NCBI GenBank assembly: GCA_913778455.1
Contig: CAJYVK010000020.1
Coordinates: forward strand, 30,126-94,125
Source of the DNA: an uncultured Hymenobacter sp.
GTDB lineage: Bacteria > Bacteroidota > Bacteroidia > Cytophagales > Hymenobacteraceae
Direction of reading: 5' to 3'
Length of the DNA stretch: 64,000 nucleotides
The notes beneath the pieces were generated by a model. That model was given only the letters and a program-made list of their open reading frames with translations. It did not search any database and was not told the origin of the DNA. Numbering within the stretch: the first letter of the stretch is position 1; the number at the start of each line of letters is the position of its first letter. This document shows, piece by piece, positions 10,027 to 19,399 of this stretch. Position numbers and translations under genes: made by a program.

Positions 10027-10431
10027 ATGCTACCGCCTCCCGCTGCCTTTCTGCCCGAAATCACGTTTCAAACCAGCCGGGCCAGCGGGCCGGGCGGGCA
10101 AAACGTGAATAAGGTGGAAAGCCGGGTGGAGCTGCGTTGGTCCTTGCAAGAGTCGCAGGTGCTCAGCCAGCTGCAAAAGCAGTTGATTCTGGAAAAGCTA
10201 GCGGGGCAGCTCACCGCCGAAGGCTACCTGCTGGTAACGGCGCAAGATGACCGGAGCCAGCTGCGCAATAAAGAAATTGCGCTGGCCCGCTTTCACGAGC
10301 TGTTGCAAAAAAGCCTGCGCCGTCCCAAGCCGCGCCGGGCGACCCGCCCCAGCGCCGGCGCGGTGCGCAAGCGTTTGGAAAGCAAAAAGCTGCAAAGCGA
10401 GAAAAAAGCCAATCGCCGTCGTTTCGATTAG
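10027..10431 (+). CDS. arfB: Alternative ribosome-rescue aminoacyl-tRNA hydrolase ArfB
   Basis: SRASGPGGQNVNKVESRVELRW (GGQ motif) and basic C-terminus. Confidence 0.92.
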   Translation: MLPPPAAFLPEITFQTSRASGPGGQNVNKVESRVELRWSLQESQVLSQLQKQLILEKLAGQLTAEGYLLVTAQDDRSQLRNKEIALARFHELLQKSLRRPKPRRATRPSAGAVRKRLESKKLQSEKKANRRRFD

Positions 10432-10665
10432 GCTGGCGGCACAGTGCGCCCTAATCGACGAAAAGTAGCGGCGCACATGGCTTCTGAAAGCGTCTTAAAG
10501 TGCAGCCAGCTAGCTGATAGCTGCCGGTTAGGTGAGGCGTGAAGAGTGGAAAGTTACATAGCTCAGAAAGGGCGGCGACAGACAAAAGCGGCTGGTTGAG
10601 CGGTAGCTTCAAAAAGCTCTTGACTGCTGCTGCAAAGAAAACGCTTGGCAGCCCCACCCTCTGCG

Positions 10666-10704
10666 CGTAGAAATACGTGCTTCTGCAAAGTGAGTATTTC
10701 TACG
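10666..10704. repeat. Inverted repeat downstream of the LuxR-type regulator
   Basis: Perfect CGTAGAAATAC (10666-10676) / GTATTTCTACG (10694-10704). Confidence 0.7.
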
Positions 10705-10722
10705 TATCGAGTGATCTGGAAA

Positions 10723-11388
10723 TTAGTCGATAAGGCCGTGCCGAGCGGCGTATACTACCAAGCCCGCCGAGTTTGGGGCACTGGTTTTTTCGAGTAGCTT
10801 CTGGCGATGGCCCTCCACGGTGCGGCGGCTGATGAATAGCTGCTCGGCAATATCGGCGGCCGTGCGCCCCTGGCAGATAAGTCGTAATACCTCGTGCTCC
10901 CGGGTAGTAAGCTGCACGAGGTCGGGCATTTTGGGAGTGGGTGTGCGCTCGGGATGCTGCACGCCCCGCACGAGCGCCCGCGAGATGCGCGGGGTGAAGT
11001 GAAAGCCCGTGGTGATAACCTCTTCGATGGTTTGCCGCAGTTGCTCCTGGTCTACATCCTTGGGTAGGTAGCTGCGGGCGCCGGCCTTCATCATCTGCGT
11101 GATGTATTTATCGGCCGAAAACATCGAGAGGACGATGATTTTGAGACTAGGAAACTCCTGCAGCAGCAAGCGTGCCGCCTCCGGACCGTCGATGTTGGGC
11201 ATTTGCAGGTCGAGCAGCAGCACGTCGGGTAGCCGCTGGCGGCAAATGGCTTGTAGCTCGGGCAACTCGGCGGCCTCCGTCACCGACTCAACGTAAGGCA
11301 GGTCCTGTAGAATGTAGCGCATGCCCTGCCGAAACAGCGGATGGTCGTCGAGCAGCGCAATGTGGACGGGCTCAGTAGGCGTTGGCAT
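10723..11388 (-). CDS. NarL/LuxR-family response regulator
   Basis: HIALLDDHPLFRQGM receiver; LTTREHEVLRLICQGRTAADIAEQLFISRRTVEGHRQKLL HTH. Confidence 0.95.
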   Translation of the reverse strand: MPTPTEPVHIALLDDHPLFRQGMRYILQDLPYVESVTEAAELPELQAICRQRLPDVLLLDLQMPNIDGPEAARLLLQEFPSLKIIVLSMFSADKYITQMMKAGARSYLPKDVDQEQLRQTIEEVITTGFHFTPRISRALVRGVQHPERTPTPKMPDLVQLTTREHEVLRLICQGRTAADIAEQLFISRRTVEGHRQKLLEKTSAPNSAGLVVYAARHGLID

Positions 11389-11413
11389 AGCTAGGAAAAA
11401 GGATGGATGGGAG

Positions 11414-12223
11414 TTAGGCAAATATAGGATTTTCTAGCTCGATTAGCGTGCAGGTTCCCGCGCCGGGCGCCGACTGCTGGCTGAGGCGTGCCCGCAGCAT
11501 CTGCACGCGCACCTCAATGCTGCGCAGGCCCGCCCCGCCCGAGGCCGGCCGCTGCTCAAGAGCCGCCGCATCGAAGCCGCAGCCATCGTCTTCCACGGCC
11601 AACACCAGGCTCGTCGCCCGCTGCTGAAGCCGCACTTGCAGCGTGGTAGCACCCTCGGCGTGCTTCTGGGCGTTGTGAATCAACTCCTGGCAAATGCGGT
11701 AAAGAGCAAGCTCCTGGGCCAGTACCAGCGGGCGGGGGTAATCGACGGTAAGCGCCACGCTGAGCGTACTGGCCTCGTCGCTCACGTCGGCCAAGTGCTG
11801 GAGCGCCTCGGCCAGGCCGAAGCGGTCGAGTACGGCCGGGTAAAGGCTGTGCGACAGGCCCCGTACGTCGTGCACGGCATTGCCTAGTATTTCCTTGACC
11901 ATGTAGGTCAGATTGGTCGTTTCCTCGTTGGTGTGAAGGTGCTCTAGCCGACCCATGAGCAGCTTGGCTGTGGCCAGCGTCGAGCCAATGCCATCGTGCA
12001 GGTCGCGGCCAATGCGCTCCCGCTCGTGTTCCTGCGCCTCGATAACGGCGGATAGTAGTTGTTGTTGGTATTCGGCCTCGGCCGTCTGCAATCTTAATTG
12101 CTGCTGAAGCAGTCGCTTTTGATAAACCACTAGGAATACCACTAGCGACCCAGCTGCCAGTAGCATAAAACTAATGCCGGTGAATAGCAGCGGGGCAAAG
12201 CTTATCTCTTGGGGCGTATCCAT
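11414..12223 (-). CDS. Sensor histidine kinase (HisKA_3 / HATPase)
   Basis: ERERIGRDLHDGIGSTLATAKLLM; ELIHNAQKHAEG; VEDDGCGFD. Confidence 0.95.
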   Translation of the reverse strand: MDTPQEISFAPLLFTGISFMLLAAGSLVVFLVVYQKRLLQQQLRLQTAEAEYQQQLLSAVIEAQEHERERIGRDLHDGIGSTLATAKLLMGRLEHLHTNEETTNLTYMVKEILGNAVHDVRGLSHSLYPAVLDRFGLAEALQHLADVSDEASTLSVALTVDYPRPLVLAQELALYRICQELIHNAQKHAEGATTLQVRLQQRATSLVLAVEDDGCGFDAAALEQRPASGGAGLRSIEVRVQMLRARLSQQSAPGAGTCTLIELENPIFA

Positions 12224-12903
12224 AGAGCTAAACTATAGCAGCCGTGCAATACAATGGCTAGTAGAATTTGTACGGCCCATACATTGCGGTTGAACTGAGC
12301 CGAATAGTGTCGTAGTAGATAATTGCTGAATAAGGCAATTTGTAAATAACCCAAAAAATAAATAACGAGCCCGGTTGATACCCAAAACATAGGTTCCCGC
12401 TCTAGCGCAGTGACGCGTAATTCATTAAGCAGCTTGCGAAAGTAGCAGGCTACCATTGATAGTACTAGCAGCGACTGAACTACTTGCTGCCCTGGTCGAA
12501 ACCACGATAAACCCGGTCCCCATACACTATCAACTAGTGTATAAAGGGTAAATCCACCAACGGCCCAGGGTATAATTTTCGAAAAGCTCTTCGACTGGAG
12601 AGTTTTCTGATACAGAAAGGCGAGCAAAGTCAATTCGCCAACTGTATAAATAGGCATTAAAAACAAGTTGTTGATACCGGCTAGTAATAACCCGAAACCA
12701 AGTATTTCCAATGGTAACTCAAATAGGGTGAGTACAGCCAGATAGCGTAGATAATGGGGCAGATGCCGCCGCCGCACGAGGCCGCTAACACCTGCCACCA
12801 CTACCATCAGCATAGATAGCCCATCCAGAATCTGTTGGAACGTCAGATACAACTTCTTAGTAAGTAGTGGCCATGCCGGGTGGATTGGGGTGCGAGAGGT
12901 CAT
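12202..12903 (-). CDS. Multi-pass membrane protein of unknown function
   Basis: About seven hydrophobic helices; overlaps HK start by 22 nt. Start could also be 12915/12918. Confidence 0.7.
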   Translation of the reverse strand: MTSRTPIHPAWPLLTKKLYLTFQQILDGLSMLMVVVAGVSGLVRRRHLPHYLRYLAVLTLFELPLEILGFGLLLAGINNLFLMPIYTVGELTLLAFLYQKTLQSKSFSKIIPWAVGGFTLYTLVDSVWGPGLSWFRPGQQVVQSLLVLSMVACYFRKLLNELRVTALEREPMFWVSTGLVIYFLGYLQIALFSNYLLRHYSAQFNRNVWAVQILLAIVLHGCYSLALWIRPKR

Positions 12904-13690
12904 AATAGCCGTCATCATCAGCTGCTTGGCTATTATTCCCCGATGCTGATAGGCTTTTGTTGCGACTGAAGCGTAAGGGTAGGCGGGTGGTCTCTTTCTT
13001 TTGGACACTGAGTACCAAGCCTATCGTCTCATCTGTTTCAACTGTGCTGCCGGATGTGATGCTATAGCTGTGCAAGCCAAGGTAAATTCGTAGTTCGTAG
13101 AGATTCTTATCCACCATATAAGGGAAAAGCGGGTCGATAAAATCTTTTAGATCAAAAATATACCCTTGCAGCGGACCATAATTGGTATCGCACATATCTG
13201 ATGTCACATCAGAAGTACCTTGCCAAGCCCTTAACCAGTGTTGGACTAAATCAAAGGGCACGCAACCTTCATCGCCAGGGGCTGGAATGAAGGGCATCAT
13301 GGCACCCGCCGCACCCGCGAAATAAGCGGAAATGCGACACTTCAGCGAGTCTAGCGCGTAAAGAGCCACTGTAAAGCGAGGCTTGTACTCCTTATATTCC
13401 TCAAACTCCGGGTGCTTCTCGGATGCCTCTGGTGGTACTGGCATGAGTAAGAATTGCGCTCGGATATAGCGCACTCCAACGGTAGAAACAAGCGCTATCA
13501 TGTCATCTACCGAGAAGGTAACATACTGTAGCTTATTTACGGGGAGAGGTGGGGGGGGCGGGGGAAGCCCAGGAGACACTACGCTATTTTGAAAGTAGTG
13601 CAGCAAATCTCCTCCGCTGGTAACAGCGTCGGTCCACGCTGCTGAAGCAGTATTAAATTTTACCGGATCGAGACAATTCGAATCAGACAT
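12857..13690 (-). CDS. Hypothetical protein of unknown family
   Basis: Start MSDSNCLDPVKFN at 13690 chosen because the longer ORF start would run through the terminator at 13799-13832; 3' end overlaps the membrane-protein gene. Confidence 0.7.
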   Translation of the reverse strand: MSDSNCLDPVKFNTASAAWTDAVTSGGDLLHYFQNSVVSPGLPPPPPPLPVNKLQYVTFSVDDMIALVSTVGVRYIRAQFLLMPVPPEASEKHPEFEEYKEYKPRFTVALYALDSLKCRISAYFAGAAGAMMPFIPAPGDEGCVPFDLVQHWLRAWQGTSDVTSDMCDTNYGPLQGYIFDLKDFIDPLFPYMVDKNLYELRIYLGLHSYSITSGSTVETDETIGLVLSVQKKETTRLPLRFSRNKSLSASGNNSQAADDDGYYDLSHPNPPGMATTY

Positions 13691-13798
13691 GCGCGAGAAA
13701 AAAAAGTGAGAAGGAAAAACACCGGAAAGTCGGCAGCAAATCACGGTAGCTGACTGCTCGACAATGAATAGCAAAGCTGAAGGATAAGCGATAAGACT

Positions 13799-13832
13799 AA
13801 AAAGCCTCCCTATATGCATAAGGAGGCTTTTT
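13799..13832. terminator. Intrinsic terminator
   Basis: aaaaagcctcc-ctatatgcata-ggaggcttttt. Confidence 0.85.
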
Positions 13833-13966
13833 CAGTAGCCTTCTACCAACAAAAGCCTTGGATTGTGCTTGCAAAGGGACTACTGCACAGCCGCTATCTT
13901 CAGCGTATTTTTACTTGGTTTTTAAAACGCGTATTTATACCTGCACGCCCGGCGTATTACTGCTTG

Positions 13967-15349
13967 TTACAGTAGTGTGCCGCGCAGCATGACCAGGGCC
14001 ACGGTGAAGTAGATAATCAGCCCCGTTACGTCAACCAGCGTAGCTACGAAGGGGGCCGAAGAAGTAGCTGGGTCCAGCCCCAGCCGGCGCAGGATGAGTG
14101 GCAGCATGGAGCCCGCAATGCTGCCCCACAGCACAATACCCACCAGGGCCACGCCTACTGTGAGGGCTACCAGCAACCAGTGTGGACCGTAGATAGGCGT
14201 GATACTCTGCCAGATGGCAATTCGGCTGAAACCTACCAAGCCCAGGATGACGCCTAGCATGACGCCCCCCAACAGTTCGCGCTGCAACACTCGCCACCAC
14301 TCGCTCAGCGTGAACTCGCCCAGCGCCATCGCCCGAATAATAAGGGAGGTAGCTTGCGAGCCCGAGTTGCCGCCCGAGCTGATAATGAGGGGAATAAACT
14401 GCACGAGCACGATGGCCTTTTGCAATTCACCCTCAAAAAACTGCATGGCCGAGGCCGTGAGCAGTTCTCCCAGAAAGAGGATGACCAGCCAGCCGGCCCG
14501 CTTCTGCACCAGCTTCAGCAGCGGGGTAGTCATGTACGGCTCGTCGAGCGCTTCGGAGCCGCCAAACTTCTGAATATCCTCGGTATCTTCTTCCTCGCGG
14601 ATGCTCAGGATGTCGTCGAGCGTTACGATGCCCAGCAAGATACCTTGGTCGGGGCTTACCACGGGCAGGGCGACCCGGTCGTTGCGCCGAAACACGTCGA
14701 TGGCCTCCTCCTGGTCCTGCCCAGCGTTGAGCGATACGAAGCGGTGGTCCATGAGGTCGCGCACGCGGGTAGTGGGCGAGGCCAGCAAAAACTCGCGGAT
14801 GCGAATGTCGTCAATCAGCTTGCCGCGCACATCAGTGACGTAGAGCATGTTGAGTGTTTCGGACTGCCCGCCGTGCTGGCGCACGAAATCAAGTACCTGT
14901 TGCACGGTCCAGTTCTCGCGGATGGCAATGTAGTCGGGCGTCATCAGGCGACCTACCGAATACTCGGGGTAGCCCAGCAACTGCAAGGTCACGCGGCGCT
15001 CGGGCTCGGAGAGATTTTGTACCAGCTCGGCCACGAAGTTGGCGGGCAGAAACTCCAGCAGGGCCGTGCGATCGTCGGGCGACATCTCGTTGAGAATGTC
15101 AGTAATCTTGTCCTGGGCCAGGTTTTCGAGAAAGTGGCGCTGTACCTCCAGGTCGAGGTACTCAAACACGGCCGTAGCCAGTTCCAGCGGCAGCAGGCGG
15201 AAAATGATGAGCTGCTCGCGCTCATTCTCATTCTCAATGAGTTCGACCAGTTCGCTGGCCTGCAAGCCGCGCAGGAGTTTCTTTAGCTTGAAAAACTCGC
15301 CCTCCTGAATCAATGTCGTGATGTGGTCCACAGTTTCGGGCGCAGTCAT
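13967..15349 (-). CDS. mgtE: Magnesium transporter MgtE
   Basis: MgtE N domain, CBS pair, IISSGGNSGSQATSLIIRAMALGE and C-terminal TM region. Confidence 0.95.
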   Translation of the reverse strand: MTAPETVDHITTLIQEGEFFKLKKLLRGLQASELVELIENENEREQLIIFRLLPLELATAVFEYLDLEVQRHFLENLAQDKITDILNEMSPDDRTALLEFLPANFVAELVQNLSEPERRVTLQLLGYPEYSVGRLMTPDYIAIRENWTVQQVLDFVRQHGGQSETLNMLYVTDVRGKLIDDIRIREFLLASPTTRVRDLMDHRFVSLNAGQDQEEAIDVFRRNDRVALPVVSPDQGILLGIVTLDDILSIREEEDTEDIQKFGGSEALDEPYMTTPLLKLVQKRAGWLVILFLGELLTASAMQFFEGELQKAIVLVQFIPLIISSGGNSGSQATSLIIRAMALGEFTLSEWWRVLQRELLGGVMLGVILGLVGFSRIAIWQSITPIYGPHWLLVALTVGVALVGIVLWGSIAGSMLPLILRRLGLDPATSSAPFVATLVDVTGLIIYFTVALVMLRGTLL

Positions 15350-15545
15350 AGGCAGAACAGAAAAGCCTGATAAGGGCTTCAGTAAAAGTGGTTGTTTCGC
15401 TAGGCAGATGGGGGTGACGGAGCAAAATTACGCCTACGCCGCGCCTAGGTTGGTAGCCTAGGCGGCATTTTTGGCGTACTTGCTGCCGTATTCGCCATCG
15501 TTTGCCGTTTTGATCCCTGCCCCTTCCTCGCCCCACGCCGCGGCT

Positions 15546-16334
15546 ATGCCCCAGGGCACCCTTGTGGTGCTGGGCGGCGGCTACGACGACCCCACGCTGG
15601 CGCTGCTGGCGGGGCTGCTACCTGCCCGCACCGCGCCCATCGAGATTCTCACCACCGCTACCGCCCACGAGCCCGCCCGGACCCACGCCGCCTACGCCCG
15701 GGCACTGCACAAGCTGGACTGCCCGCACGTAGGCCACTTGCAGGTCGATGAGGATCACCCGGCCGACGCGCCCGCCACGCTGGCCCGCCTGCGGGCCGCC
15801 GCCCTTGTTTTCCTGACTGGTGGCGACCAAGAGCGCCTCACTGAGCAGCTGCTCGGTACGGAGTTTCTGCGCATCTTGCACGAACGCTGCCAGGCCGAGC
15901 CAGGCTTCATCCTGGCGGGTACCAGTGCCGGGGCCTCGGCGCTGGGTGGCCAGATGCTGGTAGCTGGTCGGGGCTGGCGCAGTCTGCTGGCCGGCGGCAT
16001 TGAGGTGATCCCGGGGCTGGGCATTCTGCCCCACTTGCTCATCGATCAGCACTTTGTGGAGCGTGCCCGCTATCCCCGGCTGCTGCACGCCATCCTGGCT
16101 CATCCGCAGCTATTGGGGCTGGGTTTAAGCGAGGAGACGGGCATCATTTTTCGGCCCGATCAGGCCCCCGAAGTATTTGGGGATGAAGTAGTAATGGTGG
16201 TGGATGGGAGCGCCCTCACGGCCAGCACGTACGCCGGTCGGCCAATCGGAAAACCGGTTGGTGGGCAGGGTTTTAGCGTGAGCCTATTGGTAGCGGGCGA
16301 TACGCTGGTGCTCGGCGAAGCCAGCAGGGGGTAG
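15546..16334 (+). CDS. Cyanophycinase-like peptidase (S51 family)
   Basis: GTLVVLGGGYDD; VFLTGGDQERLTEQL; ILAGTSAGASALGGQMLVAGRG. Confidence 0.85.
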   Translation: MPQGTLVVLGGGYDDPTLALLAGLLPARTAPIEILTTATAHEPARTHAAYARALHKLDCPHVGHLQVDEDHPADAPATLARLRAAALVFLTGGDQERLTEQLLGTEFLRILHERCQAEPGFILAGTSAGASALGGQMLVAGRGWRSLLAGGIEVIPGLGILPHLLIDQHFVERARYPRLLHAILAHPQLLGLGLSEETGIIFRPDQAPEVFGDEVVMVVDGSALTASTYAGRPIGKPVGGQGFSVSLLVAGDTLVLGEASRG

Positions 16335-16466
16335 GGAGAAGGTGGGCAAGCGCAGCGGCTTTAAAAAAAGCACTCGCCACTCACCATTTCACTATCTCAC
16401 CGCCCGGCTGGCACCAAAACCGGATACATTTGCGTTGGGCTGCCGAACAATTATGTCCGTGTTTTC

Positions 16467-17588
16467 ATGTTGTTGCTTCGTTCTCGTTGGCAAGTAGTGG
16501 GGCTGCTGGCCCTATGGGCGGGGGGCTGCACCCGCAAAACGGTGTCGTTCAACTCGCGGCCCGACGACCTGATCCCCGCTACCGTGGTGGTGCCCGGCGA
16601 TACGCTCACTACCACCGGCCGCAAGGGAGCGCCCAAGCTCAGCATTGCGGGCCGCAAGGCCGTGCTTACTAAAGCCGAGGAAAAGGCCGCCAAGGACGAA
16701 GAAAAAGCCGCCCAGCGCAAGAAGCCCATCAAGAAAAAGATTTTTCTGGGGGAGCGCATCAAAAAGGCGTACGTGAAGTCAGGGCCGAAAGGACGCAACC
16801 AGACGATTGAGATATTCTACTACCTCAAAACGTTTCACCAGCCCGACCCCATGGCGCCGGCGGCGTACTACTACAGCCCGCGCAAGCACAAGATTTACAA
16901 GGCCACCGGCGAGCTCGATGCTTCTACCGACAAGGTACTGCACGGCCCATACAAGCGGATGCGTAACAACCAGGTGCTAGAAACTGGCTACTTCGCCAAC
17001 GGCACCCGGCACCTGCGCTGGGAGGCGTTCGACTTAAAAGGCACGCTGCTGACCAAGACCCACTACGAAATGGGTTTCCCGCGTGACGCCAACATCAGCT
17101 ACTACGACGCCGGCCAAACCATGCTGCGGGAGGTAGTGCCCTACGTGAATGGCAAACTGGAAGGCGATTATGCCAAATTTCGCAACGACGGCCGGCGCGA
17201 GTGGACCGGCCACTTCGAGAACGGTCGCCGGGTAGGGGAGTGGACCAACTTCGGGGACTATAAGAAGTACCCGCGCTACGTATTTCAATATGGAGAGAGC
17301 GGCTACGAGCCCGAGGTGGAAGAGCCCGAGCTCATCCGCGAGTACAGCCGGGGCGGCTCCCTCATCTACGACAAGGAAAAGAACATCGATAAGCGCGGCC
17401 AGGCCGACCCCGATGCCGCGCCCGCCAACGACCCGCGCCGGCCCGGCAACCACGGCGCGGCCCCGGCTCGCCCGCCCGTGCGCAAGCCCCAGGACCGCCG
17501 CCCTGGCTACCACCCCGCCGCCAAGCCGCCGCCCGTGTCGCCCACGCCGCCCGGCGGCACGCCCGCTACGGGCACCACTACTCCCTAG
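16467..17588 (+). CDS. Lipoprotein with MORN/YwqK-like repeats and Pro-rich C-terminus
   Basis: Lipobox LWAGGCTRK; ETGYFANGTRHLRWEAF, GHFENGRRVGEWTNFGD; C-terminal PPPVSPTPPGGTP tail. Confidence 0.75.
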   Translation: MLLLRSRWQVVGLLALWAGGCTRKTVSFNSRPDDLIPATVVVPGDTLTTTGRKGAPKLSIAGRKAVLTKAEEKAAKDEEKAAQRKKPIKKKIFLGERIKKAYVKSGPKGRNQTIEIFYYLKTFHQPDPMAPAAYYYSPRKHKIYKATGELDASTDKVLHGPYKRMRNNQVLETGYFANGTRHLRWEAFDLKGTLLTKTHYEMGFPRDANISYYDAGQTMLREVVPYVNGKLEGDYAKFRNDGRREWTGHFENGRRVGEWTNFGDYKKYPRYVFQYGESGYEPEVEEPELIREYSRGGSLIYDKEKNIDKRGQADPDAAPANDPRRPGNHGAAPARPPVRKPQDRRPGYHPAAKPPPVSPTPPGGTPATGTTTP

Positions 17589-17603
17589 CCGCGCCGAGCA
17601 GGC

Positions 17604-17963
17604 TTAGTAAAAAGCATCTTCAAACACTTCCAGCCGAAAGCCGCTGTGCAGGGGCGTGAGGGCTAAAATGTCGAAGCGGATATCGCCGCGCCAGTCCAGC
17701 TCTTCCTGCAAGTGCGTGGCCGCTAGGCGAAAAAGCTCTTTTTTGCGGGCCGAAACGAATGTCTCCGGTGGGCCATATTGCCCGCTGGAGCGCGTTTTGA
17801 CCTCAATGAAGACCAGCAGCTCGGTACCCTGGCGCACTATCAAATCTACCTCGGCCCGGCCGTGGCGGTAGCCCTGCGCCAGCACTTCGTAGCCCGCTCG
17901 CCGGTAAAAATCGGCCGCGGCAGCCTCGCCGGCTTGGCCTAATGCGTGGGCGGCAGTTGCCAT
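17604..17963 (-). CDS. YraN family protein (UPF0102)
   Basis: GEAAAADFYRRAGYEVLAQGYRHGRAEVDLIVRQGTELLVFIEVKTRSS. Confidence 0.92.
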   Translation of the reverse strand: MATAAHALGQAGEAAAADFYRRAGYEVLAQGYRHGRAEVDLIVRQGTELLVFIEVKTRSSGQYGPPETFVSARKKELFRLAATHLQEELDWRGDIRFDILALTPLHSGFRLEVFEDAFY

Positions 17964-18109
17964 AAACTGGATTATCAAGTAAATGATGGGTAAAGGATTG
18001 CCGCAGGTAGGCGGGGGCGAATAGTCGGGCCAGCCCACTACCCGCGCAAGCTAAACTATCGGCGGCGAAGTAACTTTGCAGCACCAGACCGTCCTTTGCT
18101 GCTCTTCCG

Positions 18110-18925
18110 ATGGATATTTACTCGGCCTGCATGGCCCCTGCTGCGCCGCTAGCCTCTGCTCCGGCTGCGCCGATGGCCGCCCCCTCCCAGCGGACTATCG
18201 CCGTTCAGCGGCTGGGCCTCGTGCCCTACGTGCCAACCTGGGAGTTGCAGGAGCAACTATTGGCTGATACGCTGGCGATCAAGGCCGAAAACCGCCAGGC
18301 GGAATCCGCTGGGCAGCCGCCCCGGCCCACACCCAATCACCTGCTATTCTGCCAGCACCCGCCCACGTACACGCTGGGCAAAAGCGGCAAGCCAGAGCAC
18401 CTGTTGCTCGACGAGGCCGCCCTGACGGCTCACGGCGCGACGTTTCACCGCATCAACCGGGGCGGCGACATTACGTTTCACGGCCCCGGCCAGCTGGTGG
18501 CTTATCCGCTGCTCGACCTCGAAAGTTTTCGGCCCGACATCCACTGGTACCTGCGGGCGCTGGAGGAAGCCGTGATTCAGACGCTGGCTGGCTACGGCTT
18601 GCAGGCCGGCCGCATTGCGGGCCTCACCGGCGTGTGGCTCGACTGGCAGGAGGGAGCAGCTAATCCCCGTAAAATCTGCGCGATGGGCGTGCGGTGCAGC
18701 CGCTGGGTTACGCTCCACGGCCTGGCGCTCAACGTCAATACCGACCTGAGCTATTTTGGCTACATCGTGCCCTGCGGTATCACCGACAAGGCCGTAACTT
18801 CCCTGCAAGCCGAGCTGGGCCACGCCGTACCCGTGGAGGAGGTGCAGGAGCGCCTGCTGGCGGCCCTGCTCGCCCAACTCGACGCCACGGTGGTCCTGGC
18901 CGCTCATTCTTTGCCTACCCTATGA
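18110..18925 (+). CDS. lipB: Octanoyltransferase LipB
   Basis: HPPTYTLGKSGKPEHLL; FHRINRGGDITFHGPGQLVAYPLLDL; KICAMGVRCSRWVTLHGLALNVNTDLSYF. Exact start uncertain. Confidence 0.95.
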   Translation: MDIYSACMAPAAPLASAPAAPMAAPSQRTIAVQRLGLVPYVPTWELQEQLLADTLAIKAENRQAESAGQPPRPTPNHLLFCQHPPTYTLGKSGKPEHLLLDEAALTAHGATFHRINRGGDITFHGPGQLVAYPLLDLESFRPDIHWYLRALEEAVIQTLAGYGLQAGRIAGLTGVWLDWQEGAANPRKICAMGVRCSRWVTLHGLALNVNTDLSYFGYIVPCGITDKAVTSLQAELGHAVPVEEVQERLLAALLAQLDATVVLAAHSLPTL

Positions 18926-19341
18926 AGCAGGATATTTCCTTCGACCCCGTAGAGGGCGTGTCCATCGCCATTGTGCCCACTAGTGAAAACGGCCTTGCCG
19001 ACAGCGCACAAACCTGGACGGTATATCTGCTGAATAGCAACGACGTTCCGCTCGAAACCGTCCTCATCGCCGCCGATGGCTACGGTACTCAGCCCACGGG
19101 GGAAACCGTGCGCACCAGTACCCTGCGCTACCACTTCGCGCAGGTAGCCGCCCAATCGGCCACGCCAGTCGAGCTGATCGATCCTGCCGTTTTTCACCTC
19201 ACCAATCAGTATTGGGTGAGCTATTACCTGGGTGGCCGCATTTTTGATAAAAAATTCCTCTTCGTGCCTGATTCCATCGTGTCCGACAATCTTAGTCCGC
19301 TGCCCCTGCTCGCTGGCCAGCTGGGCGTGCTGCACGGCTAG
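18922..19341 (+). CDS. Conserved hypothetical protein
   Basis: MKQDISFDPVEGVSIAIVPT...; ATGA overlap with lipB stop. Confidence 0.75.
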   Translation: MKQDISFDPVEGVSIAIVPTSENGLADSAQTWTVYLLNSNDVPLETVLIAADGYGTQPTGETVRTSTLRYHFAQVAAQSATPVELIDPAVFHLTNQYWVSYYLGGRIFDKKFLFVPDSIVSDNLSPLPLLAGQLGVLHG

Positions 19342-19399
19342 CCTCTTGTCCGAAAATCAGTAAATTACACACCTTTATCTCCCTAGTCACTGCTTGATA

